64,000 bases of DNA from positions 4,189,249 through 4,253,248 of the forward strand of contig NZ_CP033906.1 in NCBI RefSeq assembly GCF_003816055.1. Reading direction: 5' to 3'. The position numbers were made by a program, and so were the translations under genes. The DNA is from Bacillus sp. FJAT-42376. GTDB taxonomy: Bacteria > Bacillota > Bacilli > Bacillales > Bacillaceae. Positions 53,300 to 62,104 of this stretch are shown here, in pieces (within the stretch, counting starts at the first letter, position 1; each line of letters opens with the position of its first letter). Below the pieces are notes generated by a model, which was not told the DNA's origin, made no database searches, and worked only from the letters and a program-made list of their open reading frames with translations.

Positions 53300-54184
53300 T
53301 TATATATTGATTTTTTCTTCAGTTAATATATTTTCAAAAATCTTTAACAAGTGAGGCTTAATATTCGTATCTTTTAGTGCAAACCTTAGAGTAGTCTCAA
53401 TAAAACCTAACGTTTCCCCCACATCAAACCGTTCGCCTTGAAAATCATAGGCAAATACATTCTGGTACTCATTCAGCTGCTGAATCGCATCTGTAAGTTG
53501 AATTTCCCCGCCGGCGCCTGTTTCCTGATTTTCCAGGATGCTGAAGATTTCCGGCGTCAGGATGTACCGTCCCATGATGGCGAGATTGGAAGGCGCGGTG
53601 CCCGGCTTTGGTTTTTCCACAAAGGTGTTGACCCGGTAAAGCCTGTCTTCCCTAGAAATTGGATCGATGATTCCGTACCGATGGGTATGATGCGGTTGGA
53701 CTTCCTGTACACCAATAATCGAGCCATGCGTTTGATCATACTGATCGATGAGCTGGCGGAGACAAGGGGTATCGGACTGAACGATGTCGTCTCCAAGCAG
53801 AACGGCAAATGGTTCATCCCCGATAAAGCTCCGTGCACACCATACAGCGTGACCGAGCCCCTTTGGTTCTTTCTGGCGGATGTACGTGATGTTTGCGAGA
53901 TTGGATGAATAGCGGACTTTATCCAGAAGTTCCGTTTTGCCTTTCTGGCTTAAGTTTTCCTCAAGCTCCGGCGCATAATCAAAGTGATCCTCAATGGCGC
54001 GCTTCCCTTTTCCGGTGACAATGATGATGTCTTCAATCCCGGATGCGACCGCTTCTTCTACTATGTATTGGATGGTTGGTTTATCGACGATTGGAAGCAT
54101 TTCTTTCGGCATCGCCTTTGTGGCAGGCAGGAACCGTGTGCCGAGACCCGCTGCCGGGATAATCGCTTTTCTCACTTTTTTCAA
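53300..54184 (-). CDS. gtaB: UTP-glucose-1-phosphate uridylyltransferase
   Basis: 294 residues making UDP-glucose. The nucleotide signature [20 protein letters not shown] (10-29), [15 protein letters not shown], and [10 protein letters not shown] are characteristic of GalU/GtaB. It is the first gene after the probable EAR leader and feeds UDP-sugars into the pathway. 13 bases separate it from the priming transferase gene. A housekeeping paralogue elsewhere is likely but not visible. Confidence 0.92.
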   Translation of the reverse strand: MKKVRKAIIPAAGLGTRFLPATKAMPKEMLPIVDKPTIQYIVEEAVASGIEDIIIVTGKGKRAIEDHFDYAPELEENLSQKGKTELLDKVRYSSNLANITYIRQKEPKGLGHAVWCARSFIGDEPFAVLLGDDIVQSDTPCLRQLIDQYDQTHGSIIGVQEVQPHHTHRYGIIDPISREDRLYRVNTFVEKPKPGTAPSNLAIMGRYILTPEIFSILENQETGAGGEIQLTDAIQQLNEYQNVFAYDFQGERFDVGETLGFIETTLRFALKDTNIKPHLLKIFENILTEEKINI

Positions 54185-54217
54185 GAAAATCCCTCTTTCG
54201 TTTTAATAGTTAAATAG

Positions 54218-54252
54218 CTTGCTCCCTGTGATTCCTACCATCACAGCGAGCA
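54218..54252 (-). promoter_or_regulatory. Hairpin in the gtaB leader
   Basis: GCTCGCTGTGAT and ATCACAGGGAGC (minus-strand sense) form a 12-base inverted repeat with one mismatch around a 7-base loop. It lies between the terminator at 54261-54285 and gtaB; no T-run follows. Confidence 0.5.
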
Positions 54253-54260
54253 AATTATTT

Positions 54261-54285
54261 AAAAAAACCGGGCATTCAACCCGCC
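54261..54285 (-). terminator. Intrinsic terminator next to the probable EAR element
   Basis: In minus-strand sense CGGGTTGAATGCCCG is followed by G and seven T's. A terminator inside an operon at this point makes sense only with an antitermination element just upstream. Confidence 0.6.
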
Positions 54286-54385
54286 CTCACACCGCGCTAC
54301 CGACGACAAGCGTCTAAGGTTTGCACCCACAGCACAGCCGAGTGCCTCCATTGATAAAGGTAAGGAGACATCACCTGTTCGTTCA
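54284..54385 (-). ncRNA. Probable EAR (eps-associated) antitermination RNA
   Basis: The 243-base gap between capB and gtaB has no ORF but strong self-pairing potential on the minus strand: GGCACTCGGCTGTGCTGTGG, GTGCAAACC, and ACGCTTGTCGT-rich segments, followed directly by a terminator. In Bacillus the EAR/epsC RNA lies in exactly this place, between the tyrosine-kinase gene and the next eps gene, and promotes read-through of terminators across the long operon. The call is based on position and structure; I could not compare it with a covariance model. Ends are approximate. Confidence 0.55.
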
Positions 54386-54428
54386 AGTTCGTTTTCAATA
54401 AAGAACAATTCAAGTAAAAAAGAAGGAG

Positions 54429-55121
54429 CTATTTGACTCCGTAGTAGTACTCGTATTTAGATTTGTTTCTTTTCTTATTATTCAGGATCACACCAAGCAG
54501 CTTGGCCTGTGCATTTTGAAGCTGTTCTTTCGCCTTTTTGGCATGCTCGATCTGCGTTTTGCCCCGGTCTGTTACGAGAATGGCGCCGTCGACCAGGTTG
54601 GCCAGGACCTGCGCATCGGTCACCGCGAGCACCGGCGGGGTATCAAAAAGAATGAGATCATAGATGGTCAAAGCTTCTTCCAGGACGGTTTTCATCATTT
54701 TAGAGGCGAGAAGCTCGGACGGATTCGGAGGAATTGGACCGCTCGGAAGCACGTCGAGATTTTCCTGTTCGGTATGCCGCACTCCCTGCTGAAGAGTAGC
54801 CTGTCTTGTCAAAACGTTCGTCACACCGGTCCGGTTATCCAGGCTGAAGGTCAAATGCATCGTTGGCCGGCGAAGATCCGCATCCACGAGAAGCACTTTT
54901 TTCCCCTGCTGGGCGAAGACGATGGCCAGATTGGCAATGGTCGTTGACTTTCCTTCCTCAGGACCCGATGACGTCACGATTGCCGTCCGGATGTCTTTCT
55001 CAATGCTTGAAAACTGGATATTCGTCCGGATCGTCCGGTATTCTTCGGCTATGGTTGACTTAGGCTTCAGAAGGGAAATCAGCCGGCGGGACTGAAGCTT
55101 TTCTTTTCGTTTAAGAGCCAA
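54429..55121 (-). CDS. Bacterial tyrosine kinase (CpsD/CapB/YwqD-like)
   Basis: 230 residues. The TTG at 55121, behind AGAGGTG, opens ALKRKEKLQSRRLISLLKP; the longer frame upstream lies inside the cpsC-like gene and is not used. Walker A GPEEGKST, Walker A' VLLVDADLRRP and the Tyr cluster near the C-terminus (KYEYYYGVK) define a BY-kinase. It works with the membrane activator encoded directly upstream (11-base overlap) to control polymer length and export, and its phosphotyrosines are removed by the YwqE-like phosphatase two genes upstream. Confidence 0.92.
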   Translation of the reverse strand: MALKRKEKLQSRRLISLLKPKSTIAEEYRTIRTNIQFSSIEKDIRTAIVTSSGPEEGKSTTIANLAIVFAQQGKKVLLVDADLRRPTMHLTFSLDNRTGVTNVLTRQATLQQGVRHTEQENLDVLPSGPIPPNPSELLASKMMKTVLEEALTIYDLILFDTPPVLAVTDAQVLANLVDGAILVTDRGKTQIEHAKKAKEQLQNAQAKLLGVILNNKKRNKSKYEYYYGVK

Positions 55122-55851
55122 TGGATTCACCTCTCGCTGCATGTACCTGAACGGCATCAGCTTTATTTTTCTTCTGCTTTTCTTTCGGGAATGCCGTGAC
55201 GGCTCCGAGAACCGGAAGCTCAAGCATGTTCTCGATGTCCTGCTCGGTTTTGATCGTATTGTCCAGGTACTCAAGGAGGAAAGCGAGTCCGACACCTGCC
55301 ATTAACCCGACCACGAAGGCTATCGCGACATTCATAGCCTTTTTCGGAGCAACAGGAGCAGGGTTTATCTTTGCATCTGAAAGAATTCTAACGTTGTCGA
55401 CCTTCATAATATTCTTAATTTCCGATTGGAAGACCGTGCTCACCGAATTCGCAATATCCGCTGCCCGTTTTGGATCCGAATCCTTTACGGTTACGGTAAT
55501 TATCTGTGAATTCTGCTCGCTTGCCACCGTGATCTGATTCGTTAAGTCCGCACTCGATACATCCAGGTTCAGCCGGTTCTTCACTTCATCGATGATGGCC
55601 GGGTTTTTGATGATGACACTGTAGGTGTTGATGAGCTGGACATTCGTTTGGAGCTCGTTGTAATTGTAAAGCTGGGACACGTTTTTAGATTGATTCACAA
55701 GCATCTGCGCGGACCCTTCATAGACGGGAGTTAAATAAAAGTAACTGATGATTCCGCTTGCGCCGGTTGCAATGAACGTGATCGCCAGAATAAGGACGAG
55801 TCTTTTGCGTAATGTTTGGAAAAGCTCCTTTAAACTAATCGTTTCTTCCAT
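55111..55851 (-). CDS. Polysaccharide co-polymerase / kinase activator (CpsC/YwqC-like, Wzz)
   Basis: 246 residues from ATG 55851, which has GGAGG 5-6 bases upstream; ATG 55872, overlapping the phosphatase stop by 4 bases, is an alternative. Membrane helices at ~20-42 and ~170-192 flank an extracellular Wzz domain (YEGSAQMLVNQSKNVSQLYN, cut here) with the Pro-rich motif NPAPVAPKKAMNVAIAF before the second helix. The cytoplasmic tail activates the tyrosine kinase. Sets chain length together with Wzy. Confidence 0.9.
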   Translation of the reverse strand: MEETISLKELFQTLRKRLVLILAITFIATGASGIISYFYLTPVYEGSAQMLVNQSKNVSQLYNYNELQTNVQLINTYSVIIKNPAIIDEVKNRLNLDVSSADLTNQITVASEQNSQIITVTVKDSDPKRAADIANSVSTVFQSEIKNIMKVDNVRILSDAKINPAPVAPKKAMNVAIAFVVGLMAGVGLAFLLEYLDNTIKTEQDIENMLELPVLGAVTAFPKEKQKKNKADAVQVHAARGESIGS

Positions 55852-55868
55852 GGTTTCCTCCATCTGCT

Positions 55869-56639
55869 TCATGATTTGAATAGACTCCTAAACGTTCGTT
55901 TTCGCTGAGGCGGGGTGGCTGCAATAGTCTGCCCGCTGAGCATCAGCTCGGCATTTTCTTTAAAAAAGAACACATACGGGGTCCCGAATTCTTTATTGAG
56001 CACATTGTAGGCATGCGAAAGGGCAAAACCTCTGCTGCTGACGTTGTGTGCGTCAGATGCGATGAAGTGGGCCATGCCGTTTGAGATGAGGTCGAGAGAA
56101 CGTTTTTTTATTTTTCTTCCGAATTCACCGGTTAGGCTGGCGGCTGTGATTTGACTAAGGGCCCCTCTATTGATGAATTCGCTTAGGATGTCCGGCTTTT
56201 TAAGAATTTCAATATTTCTCTCAGGATGAACAATCACCGGTGTGATTCCCTGCAGCTGAAGATCGTAGAAGAGCTTGGATGTATACTGGGGAACATGGTG
56301 ATGCGGCAGTTCAACAAGCAAATATTCGGTATGGTTTACAGGGAGAATGTCCCCGTTCTTCAGATCGTTCACGAGATCCCCGTATATCCGTACTTCCTGG
56401 CCTGGGTAAATCGTAACTGGAATGGATTCCTCCCTTAATCGGCCGTTTAACATCCGGGTGCTGTTCACCACTGTCTCCTTCTCATTGTCATAGCGGCCAT
56501 TTCGATGATGCGGAGTGGCGACAATTCTGGTGATTCCTTCAAGCGCTGCTGCCCGTGCCATTTCAAGCGAATCCAACATGGAAGAGGCTCCATCATCTGC
56601 TCCCGGCAGGATATGACAATGAATATCAATCAATCTCAT
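55869..56639 (-). CDS. PHP-type tyrosine-protein phosphatase (CpsB/YwqE-like)
   Basis: 256 residues. The metal-binding start MRLIDIHCHILPGADDGA, RIVATPHHRNGRYDN, VIVHPERN and FIASDAHNVSSRG supply the His/Asp ligands of the PHP fold used by Gram-positive tyrosine phosphatases. It dephosphorylates the BY-kinase and its targets. It is the first gene of the polysaccharide operon, with GGAG before the ATG. Family is clear. Confidence 0.92.
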   Translation of the reverse strand: MRLIDIHCHILPGADDGASSMLDSLEMARAAALEGITRIVATPHHRNGRYDNEKETVVNSTRMLNGRLREESIPVTIYPGQEVRIYGDLVNDLKNGDILPVNHTEYLLVELPHHHVPQYTSKLFYDLQLQGITPVIVHPERNIEILKKPDILSEFINRGALSQITAASLTGEFGRKIKKRSLDLISNGMAHFIASDAHNVSSRGFALSHAYNVLNKEFGTPYVFFFKENAELMLSGQTIAATPPQRKRTFRSLFKS

Positions 56640-56945
56640 ACACTCCGTTCACTCGTTTTGAAGTAAATCGACAAACTTCGATTAATTTCGTTCTTTTTAC
56701 CGCTACTTTTTGTTCGTTATAATGTTTATATTTTTGATTATAGACTCCTTTTCTACAAATTTCCATCATTATTTCTAATTTTTTTCCTTCTTTACCAAAT
56801 TGTCATATAAATCGGGAACCAGGCCGTTTCTCCTTTTTTTATCTGATTATTTTTCCCTCTATTCCCCCCGCCGCTTTTACGGATGATTCGAAAGTACCCT
56901 TCCATTACTGTGGTTTTTTTGTAAAGCCTGTGTAAATCTTTTTAA
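56640..56945. promoter_or_regulatory. Upstream region of the polysaccharide operon
   Basis: About 300 bases before the first gene, expected to carry the operon promoter. On the minus strand TATAAT-like boxes occur at about 56744 and 56728, but no matching -35 could be chosen. No gene is seen. Confidence 0.35.
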
Positions 56946-56951
56946 GAACGC

Positions 56952-56994
56952 TAAAAAGGAGCCAGGCGCGGGCGGCCGGACTCCTTTTTCATTT
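56952..56994 (-). terminator. Intrinsic terminator
   Basis: AAAAAGGAG and CTCCTTTTT flank a GC-rich loop containing GGCGCGGGCGGCC. In the minus sense it follows the 46-residue gene by about 35 bases and separates it from the polysaccharide operon. Confidence 0.75.
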
Positions 56995-57027
56995 ATTGTT
57001 TGCCGATCGGCAATGGGTGCCTAACAT

Positions 57028-57168
57028 CTAGGATGCGTACACTTTTTTCATTTGCAAGATAATTTCTTCGACCATTTCTTTCGTTGATACGTTTCTTTGC
57101 TCGCCTGTGCGGTAGGCGTGCATAAGGATTTGCAGAAACTCCTCTTGCTTCATCTGCTTAGTGTCCAT
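57028..57168 (-). CDS. Small protein, 46 residues
   Basis: ATG 57168 opens MDTKQMKQEEFLQILMHAYR and the frame ends LQMKKVYAS-stop at 57028. The product is a charged, fully helical soluble peptide. GAGAGGG lies 11 bases upstream, and a terminator follows 34 bases after the stop, so it looks like a genuine one-gene unit. Family not recognised. Its place between the exopolysaccharide operon and the ywqB-like gene might hint at a regulatory role, as for small helical regulators such as SinI, but no similarity is shown. Confidence 0.5.
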   Translation of the reverse strand: MDTKQMKQEEFLQILMHAYRTGEQRNVSTKEMVEEIILQMKKVYAS

Positions 57169-57337
57169 TGTACATGATTCCCTCTCATTTTTACAATTTT
57201 ATACAGCATGCACGAAGATAATTATAATTCGGGTCTGCTGCTTTCGCAACAAGTAATTATAAACTTCGAGTCGTTCTGACAATTATGTCCCCGCATTTTC
57301 CTTTTTCGAAACCTTTTAACGAAACATTTTTCTACGT

Positions 57338-57343
57338 TATAAT
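57338..57343 (+). promoter_or_regulatory. Candidate -10 box for the SWIM/SNF2 genes
   Basis: TATAAT about 105 bases before the TTG start of the SWIM gene, with a poor -35 (TTTAAC) 17 bases upstream. The region 57169-57442 otherwise holds no gene. Confidence 0.35.
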
Positions 57344-57442
57344 ATAGGAATGGATACATTCTTTGGAAGTGCCTATGGTGCTAGGACTATCTGAAGTTTC
57401 GATATGCGGGCGTGATCAGCCGCCCGAAAGGAGAGATGGCTT

Positions 57443-59038
57443 TTGCTTATGCGAGACCTTGATAAGGAGCGCGTTCTGCTTACGGCGGAACGGCTGCGGA
57501 CGATCTTAAGTCCGGCTGATGAAGAGGACCGGAACCTTGTGAAAAAAGGGCTGATTCTGTACCGTCAGGGAAGTGTCTATAATGTGAACGTTTCCGCTGA
57601 ACGGTTAACGGCAAAAGTACAGGATGTGTCTCCTGCTTCGATTACCCTTGATTTGGATTTCGTCCAGGCCAGTTCCTGCTCTTGTCCTGCAGACGGTTTT
57701 TGCCGGCATTTAATGGCCGCTTTTTTATATGTATATGCAAGTGTAGACCGCATCGGAACGTTTGTGGACGCCTGGAAAGACGATCGGGCGGCCCATGTTT
57801 TGTCACAGATGCGAAGGGCGAGCGAGCTGTTGAACCGGGAGTTCGTTTTAAAGGAGGACTCGCTCGAAAGCTGGCACGAATTATTCGAACGGGAGTATGA
57901 GGCGCTGCAGGTGAAAACGATGCAGGGACTCTATCATCAGTTCTTTTTTAAATTAAAGCAAAAAGCCCCGAAGAAGCTGGAGCTGAAAAGACTGTTCGTC
58001 ATTCACCTGGCGATTGTCACGATTACCCGGATGCTCGCTTCCTATAACCGGACAAAGGTGAAGGACCCGTCCCTGAATCATATGGCGATGGTGTATGTAA
58101 ACCATATGGCGAATGCAATTGAGACGGAGCTTGAGGAAATGAAGCGGTATGCAACGCCGTTTGCGCTCGACCCGCTGCTCGGGGCAAGCGCGGACTATTT
58201 CCGAAAGCTTCTGGAGGCCCCGGATCCTTTCTATTCCACTGCGCTCGATCTTTACAAGCTGCTCTGGTCGGGGCTCATGAACCGGCCGAAGTGGCTGGAG
58301 ATGGAACGGAAGGCCTTTGAAGCCAAGCAAGAGGATGCCGTGATCACGGCGAAGGATTTAATGGGGATGCTGCATATCGATTTCCTTTTGAAAAAGGATG
58401 ATGCGGTCCTCGATTATTTGAAAGACGGCAACATCCGCCTCTTCCCTTCTTCTTTTTTATGGCTGGAGGAAATGATGGCGAAAAAACAGTGGGACCGTCT
58501 CGAAAAATGGCTTCCGTATGTGATGGAGCTGAGTCCCCAGTATGTTGAGGCCGATTTGCCAAGAAAAGAAATCCGGAACGGCGCGGCGTTTTTGCTAGAT
58601 GTGGTCGGGGCGTACGCCCGCGCTGCCAAGAAGGATGATTTATACGAAGAGGCATGCCGGACACTGCTTCCGTATAGTTATAATGAGTACGAAAATATGC
58701 TCGCGCTCGATGAACGGTATTATGAGTGGGCGGAGCTGAATATGCTCCTTGGGTACCCGGTTTACGAGGTGGAGGAGCGGTTTCTGAAGGAAGCGGAGAA
58801 GGCGGAGCCGGAAGCGGTGCTTTCTTTGTATAAGCAGACGATTTACCTTGAGATGGAGATTCGGAACCGCGACAGCTACAAACGGGCGGTCCGATTGTTG
58901 AAAAAGGTAAAGCGCCTTTATAAGAAGATGAAAAGTGAGGAAGAATGGGAAGACTACTTGGATATGCTCCAGGAACGGTACAAGCGGCTGCGGGCATTCC
59001 GGGAAGAATTGGTGAAGGGAAAGTTGATTGATGGATAG
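57443..59038 (+). CDS. ywqB: SWIM zinc-finger protein (YwqB-like)
   Basis: 531 residues. TTG 57443 is 9 bases after AAAGGAG; ATG 57449 would be too far. The SWIM zinc motif lies at about residues 76-88: CSCPADGFCRHLMA (CxC...CxH), a nucleic-acid or protein-binding finger. The rest is helical (AKKDDLYEEACRTLLPYSYN, cut here) and may be TPR-like. SWIM proteins are commonly paired with SNF2 helicases, and the gene overlaps the SNF2 gene by 8 bases. The symbol rests on synteny with B. subtilis ywqA-ywqB next to ywqC-E. Confidence 0.82.
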   Translation: MLMRDLDKERVLLTAERLRTILSPADEEDRNLVKKGLILYRQGSVYNVNVSAERLTAKVQDVSPASITLDLDFVQASSCSCPADGFCRHLMAAFLYVYASVDRIGTFVDAWKDDRAAHVLSQMRRASELLNREFVLKEDSLESWHELFEREYEALQVKTMQGLYHQFFFKLKQKAPKKLELKRLFVIHLAIVTITRMLASYNRTKVKDPSLNHMAMVYVNHMANAIETELEEMKRYATPFALDPLLGASADYFRKLLEAPDPFYSTALDLYKLLWSGLMNRPKWLEMERKAFEAKQEDAVITAKDLMGMLHIDFLLKKDDAVLDYLKDGNIRLFPSSFLWLEEMMAKKQWDRLEKWLPYVMELSPQYVEADLPRKEIRNGAAFLLDVVGAYARAAKKDDLYEEACRTLLPYSYNEYENMLALDERYYEWAELNMLLGYPVYEVEERFLKEAEKAEPEAVLSLYKQTIYLEMEIRNRDSYKRAVRLLKKVKRLYKKMKSEEEWEDYLDMLQERYKRLRAFREELVKGKLIDG

Positions 59039-61775
59039 TTCTTTGCGCTACGAACTTCATATGGAACAAACAGAAGACTATCATTTCACCGTCTGGGCCA
59101 CAAAAGGTGAAGAGGAGCCGGTTTCTTTGAACGAAATGCGCCGGATCTTTTTCACGTGGCACGAGTCCTCCCACTATGGGACGAACCTGGAGGACATTAC
59201 CTTTATCGGTACTCCGGCTTTTTTGCTGACACCGTGGATGATGGCGGAATTAATCGGCCATGAGTCATTCAACTCGATGGCGGAGGTGACCGTCCAGCAT
59301 AAAGGACTCCAGGAGGCGGCTAAGCGAATCTATGACCTTGTCGCAGCCGGAGCATACATACCGGACTATCGGGCCTGGCAGATGGGCCAGACTGGCTGGA
59401 AACCGGATGGCGATGAACTGGAGGGGTTTGCCGGGGAATGGTTTTCCGCGGCGGTAGCGGACTTGATTTCGCTGAACCGGAGCCTCCGTATGGCCTGGGG
59501 TGCGATTTTAGATGCCCATCCGGTGCTGTCGAACTTTACCGGGTATTTTCTCGATGAACAGGACTGGCTCGAGCGGATCGGCTGGTTTGTGGATGACAAG
59601 CCGTTTACGATCGGGCTCCGTCTGAACGAACCGGAGTATGACGGCGGTGAGTGGCGCCTTGAGGTACTTCTGCGGAATAAAAAGCGCGAGGATGAGCTTC
59701 ATGTGTATGAAGGCGTGAAAAGTCTACCCCGCGGCTGGAAGGGCTTTGCTGATGAAGTGGAACGGGAGCTGGACCGATTTCAGCAGGTCGTTCCGTTTCT
59801 AAGCTTTACAGGCGGTGTGACGCTTGTTACCGAGGACGAGGCGTGGATGTTTTTAACTGAGTCGAGTGAGACACTCGTCAATATGGGGATTGAGATTTTG
59901 CTGCCATCGTGGTGGCAGGTTGTGAAGGAATCTCAGATGATGGTGAAAGCGAAGCTCTCTTCTACCCCGAGAGGCCAGTCATTTGTCGGCATGAATACGC
60001 TCGTTGATTTCAACTGGCGGTTTGCGACGAACGGAATTGAGATGTCGGAGGAGGACTTTAACCGGCTGGTGAATGATCAGCGGAGGCTCGTGAATATCCG
60101 CGGCCAGTGGATTAAGCTTGATCCCGCATTTATCCAGCAGGTGAAGACGCTTTTGAAAAAGGCGGAGAAGGAAGGTCTGCACATGTCGGATGTGCTGCAC
60201 CAGGAGCTTGCCGGGGACCGGGATGAGGATTCCGGAGAGGCTCCGGGTGCGTTTGCCGAGATTGAGATCGAGCTCAGCAAGCAAATGCGCGGCATGATGA
60301 AGAGACTGACGACCATGAAAAGCGACCAGGAATATGAAGTGCCCGACTATTTCCGGGGAAATCTGCGGCCTTACCAGCAGCAAGGCGTCGACTGGATGCT
60401 CGGCCTGCGCGAGAACCGGTTTGGGGCGTGCCTCGCGGATGATATGGGGCTTGGGAAAACGATTCAGATGATTGCCTACTTTACGTATGTAAAGGCGGTT
60501 GAGAAACCGGACACTCCTGCTTTGATCATCGCCCCCACCTCTGTCCTCGGGAACTGGCAGAAGGAAATTGAAAAGTTCGCCCCTCATCTGAAGGTTCGGC
60601 TGCACTACGGGCCGATGAGGTCCCGTGGCGAGCTGTTTGCGGCGAGTGTGCTGGATCAGGATATTGTGCTGACGTCTTACGGGCTCGCTCACTCTGATTT
60701 AGAGGATTTAGAGGCGATTACGTGGAGCACGGTTTGCATTGATGAGGCACAGAATATTAAGAATGCCCATACGAAGCAGTCGCGGGCGATCCGCAGTCTG
60801 CACGGCTTGCATCATATCGCACTGACGGGTACACCGATGGAAAACCGGCTGACCGAGCTTTGGTCGATTTTTGATTTTATCAACCGGGGATATTTGGGCA
60901 GCCTGCATAAGTTTCATAAGCAGTTCGTGCTGCCGATTGAGAAGGACCGTGAGACAGAACGGGTCGAACAGCTGCGCCGCTATATCCGGCCGTTTTTACT
61001 GAGACGGACGAAGCGTGATGAGCAGGTTGCGCTCAATCTGCCGGAGAAGCTCGAGCAGAAGGAATACATCCCGCTCACGGTGGAGCAGGCATCGATGTAT
61101 GAGCAGCTTGTGAAGGATACGTTTGAACAGGTCAGCCAGCTCGCCGGGATGCAGCGGAAGGCGCTGATTTTGAAAATGCTCGGGAAGCTGAAGCAGATTT
61201 GCGATCATCCGGCGCTTTATTTAAAGGAAGGCTCGCCAAGCAAGGTCGTCGAACGCTCCAATAAAATTGAAAAGCTGCTGGAGCTTGTGAGTGCGATCCG
61301 GGAGCAGGATGAAAGCTGTTTGATTTTCACCCAATATATCGGGATGGGTGAAATGATGAAGAAGCTGCTGGAGCGGTCGTTTGGCGAAGGTGTGCTGTTT
61401 TTGAACGGAAGCGTCTCGAAGGTGGATCGGGATAAGATGGTCGAGAAGTTCCAGAGCCGCGAAGTTCCATTTTTGATCTTGTCGCTGAAAGCCGGCGGAA
61501 CGGGATTGAACTTGACGGCAGCGAACCATGTTATCCACTTTGACCGGTGGTGGAACCCGGCGGTGGAGAACCAGGCCACGGACCGGGCCTACCGGATCGG
61601 CCAGGAGCGGTTTGTGCATGTGCATAAGCTGATTACGACCGGGACGATCGAGGAGAAGATCGATGGGATGCTGGAGAAGAAGCAGTCGCTGAATGAGGAA
61701 ATTCTGCAGAGTGAGAATTGGATTACGGAATTGAGTACGGATGAGCTGGAGGAACTGTTTTCGTTGACGGTTTAG
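59031..61775 (+). CDS. ywqA: SNF2-family DNA helicase/translocase (YwqA-like)
   Basis: 914 residues. The N-terminal ~430 residues are the bacterial SNF2 associated region. The ATPase core follows: motif I DDMGLGKTIQM, Ia IIAPTSVLGNWQKE, II CIDEAQNIKN (DEAQ), III ALTGTPMENRL, V SLKAGGTGLNL and VI QATDRAYRIGQ, all intact. It is a dsDNA translocase without known strand separation; its biological role is not established. The start is ATG 59031, overlapping the SWIM gene end, with GAAGGG upstream (a TTG at 59028 adjoins it). Confidence 0.9.
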   Translation: MDSSLRYELHMEQTEDYHFTVWATKGEEEPVSLNEMRRIFFTWHESSHYGTNLEDITFIGTPAFLLTPWMMAELIGHESFNSMAEVTVQHKGLQEAAKRIYDLVAAGAYIPDYRAWQMGQTGWKPDGDELEGFAGEWFSAAVADLISLNRSLRMAWGAILDAHPVLSNFTGYFLDEQDWLERIGWFVDDKPFTIGLRLNEPEYDGGEWRLEVLLRNKKREDELHVYEGVKSLPRGWKGFADEVERELDRFQQVVPFLSFTGGVTLVTEDEAWMFLTESSETLVNMGIEILLPSWWQVVKESQMMVKAKLSSTPRGQSFVGMNTLVDFNWRFATNGIEMSEEDFNRLVNDQRRLVNIRGQWIKLDPAFIQQVKTLLKKAEKEGLHMSDVLHQELAGDRDEDSGEAPGAFAEIEIELSKQMRGMMKRLTTMKSDQEYEVPDYFRGNLRPYQQQGVDWMLGLRENRFGACLADDMGLGKTIQMIAYFTYVKAVEKPDTPALIIAPTSVLGNWQKEIEKFAPHLKVRLHYGPMRSRGELFAASVLDQDIVLTSYGLAHSDLEDLEAITWSTVCIDEAQNIKNAHTKQSRAIRSLHGLHHIALTGTPMENRLTELWSIFDFINRGYLGSLHKFHKQFVLPIEKDRETERVEQLRRYIRPFLLRRTKRDEQVALNLPEKLEQKEYIPLTVEQASMYEQLVKDTFEQVSQLAGMQRKALILKMLGKLKQICDHPALYLKEGSPSKVVERSNKIEKLLELVSAIREQDESCLIFTQYIGMGEMMKKLLERSFGEGVLFLNGSVSKVDRDKMVEKFQSREVPFLILSLKAGGTGLNLTAANHVIHFDRWWNPAVENQATDRAYRIGQERFVHVHKLITTGTIEEKIDGMLEKKQSLNEEILQSENWITELSTDELEELFSLTV

Positions 61776-61792
61776 AGGTTGGTGGGTTTTTT

Positions 61793-61852
61793 GTGCACTG
61801 ACCCTCCATCCTTTAAAGGAACGGGGGGCAGAGGAATAACTTCTCTGCCCCT
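61793..61852. repeat. REP-like element with hairpin
   Basis: TGCACTGACCCTCCATCC...GGGGG is an inverted-orientation copy of the local REP unit. Its right end forms GGGGCAGAG/CTCTGCCCC, which might also terminate the SNF2 transcript. Confidence 0.55.
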
Positions 61853-61877
61853 TCTGCTGTATGGGTTTGTGCGGATC

Positions 61878-61914
61878 GGGGACGGAGATTTAGTCCTTTA
61901 GCGAAGTGGGGGAA
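61878..61914. repeat. REP-like element
   Basis: GGGGACGGAGATTTAGTCC followed by TTTAGCGAAGTGGGGG, a direct-orientation unit lacking the TCAGTGCA end. Confidence 0.6.
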
Positions 61915-61962
61915 TGAGGAACAAGTCAGCTGTCCCTTCTCTCTTCTACTTTTGTAGGTATA

Positions 61963-62005
61963 GGGGACGGAGGTTTAGTCCTTTAGTGAAGCGGGGGTCA
62001 GTGCA
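61963..62005. repeat. REP-like element, full unit
   Basis: GGGGACGGAGGTTTAGTCC, TTTAGTGAAGC and GGGGGTCAGTGCA make the complete ~43-base unit, 100 bases from the RAYT stop. Confidence 0.65.
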
Positions 62006-62104
62006 ACAACATGAGGAAAAATAGACAGTCCAGCGGCTGTCTATTTGGCATAACCTGATTATGTTAGTAAACAAAATGCTCCATGTATCGGGGAAACTCT
62101 TGCT

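Noticed and set aside
42836..56639. Teichuronic or O-antigen cluster of a Gram-negative type
   Set aside because: CpsB/C/D-type regulators and the lack of lipopolysaccharide core genes fit a Gram-positive exopolysaccharide or capsule instead.
58344..59174. 276-codon minus-strand frame opposite ywqB/ywqA
   Set aside because: A long shadow of two overlapping GC-richer genes; composition is Pro/Ser/Arg-rich as expected for an antisense frame.
59979..60692. 237-codon minus-strand frame opposite ywqA
   Set aside because: Antisense shadow of the SNF2 gene without start signals.
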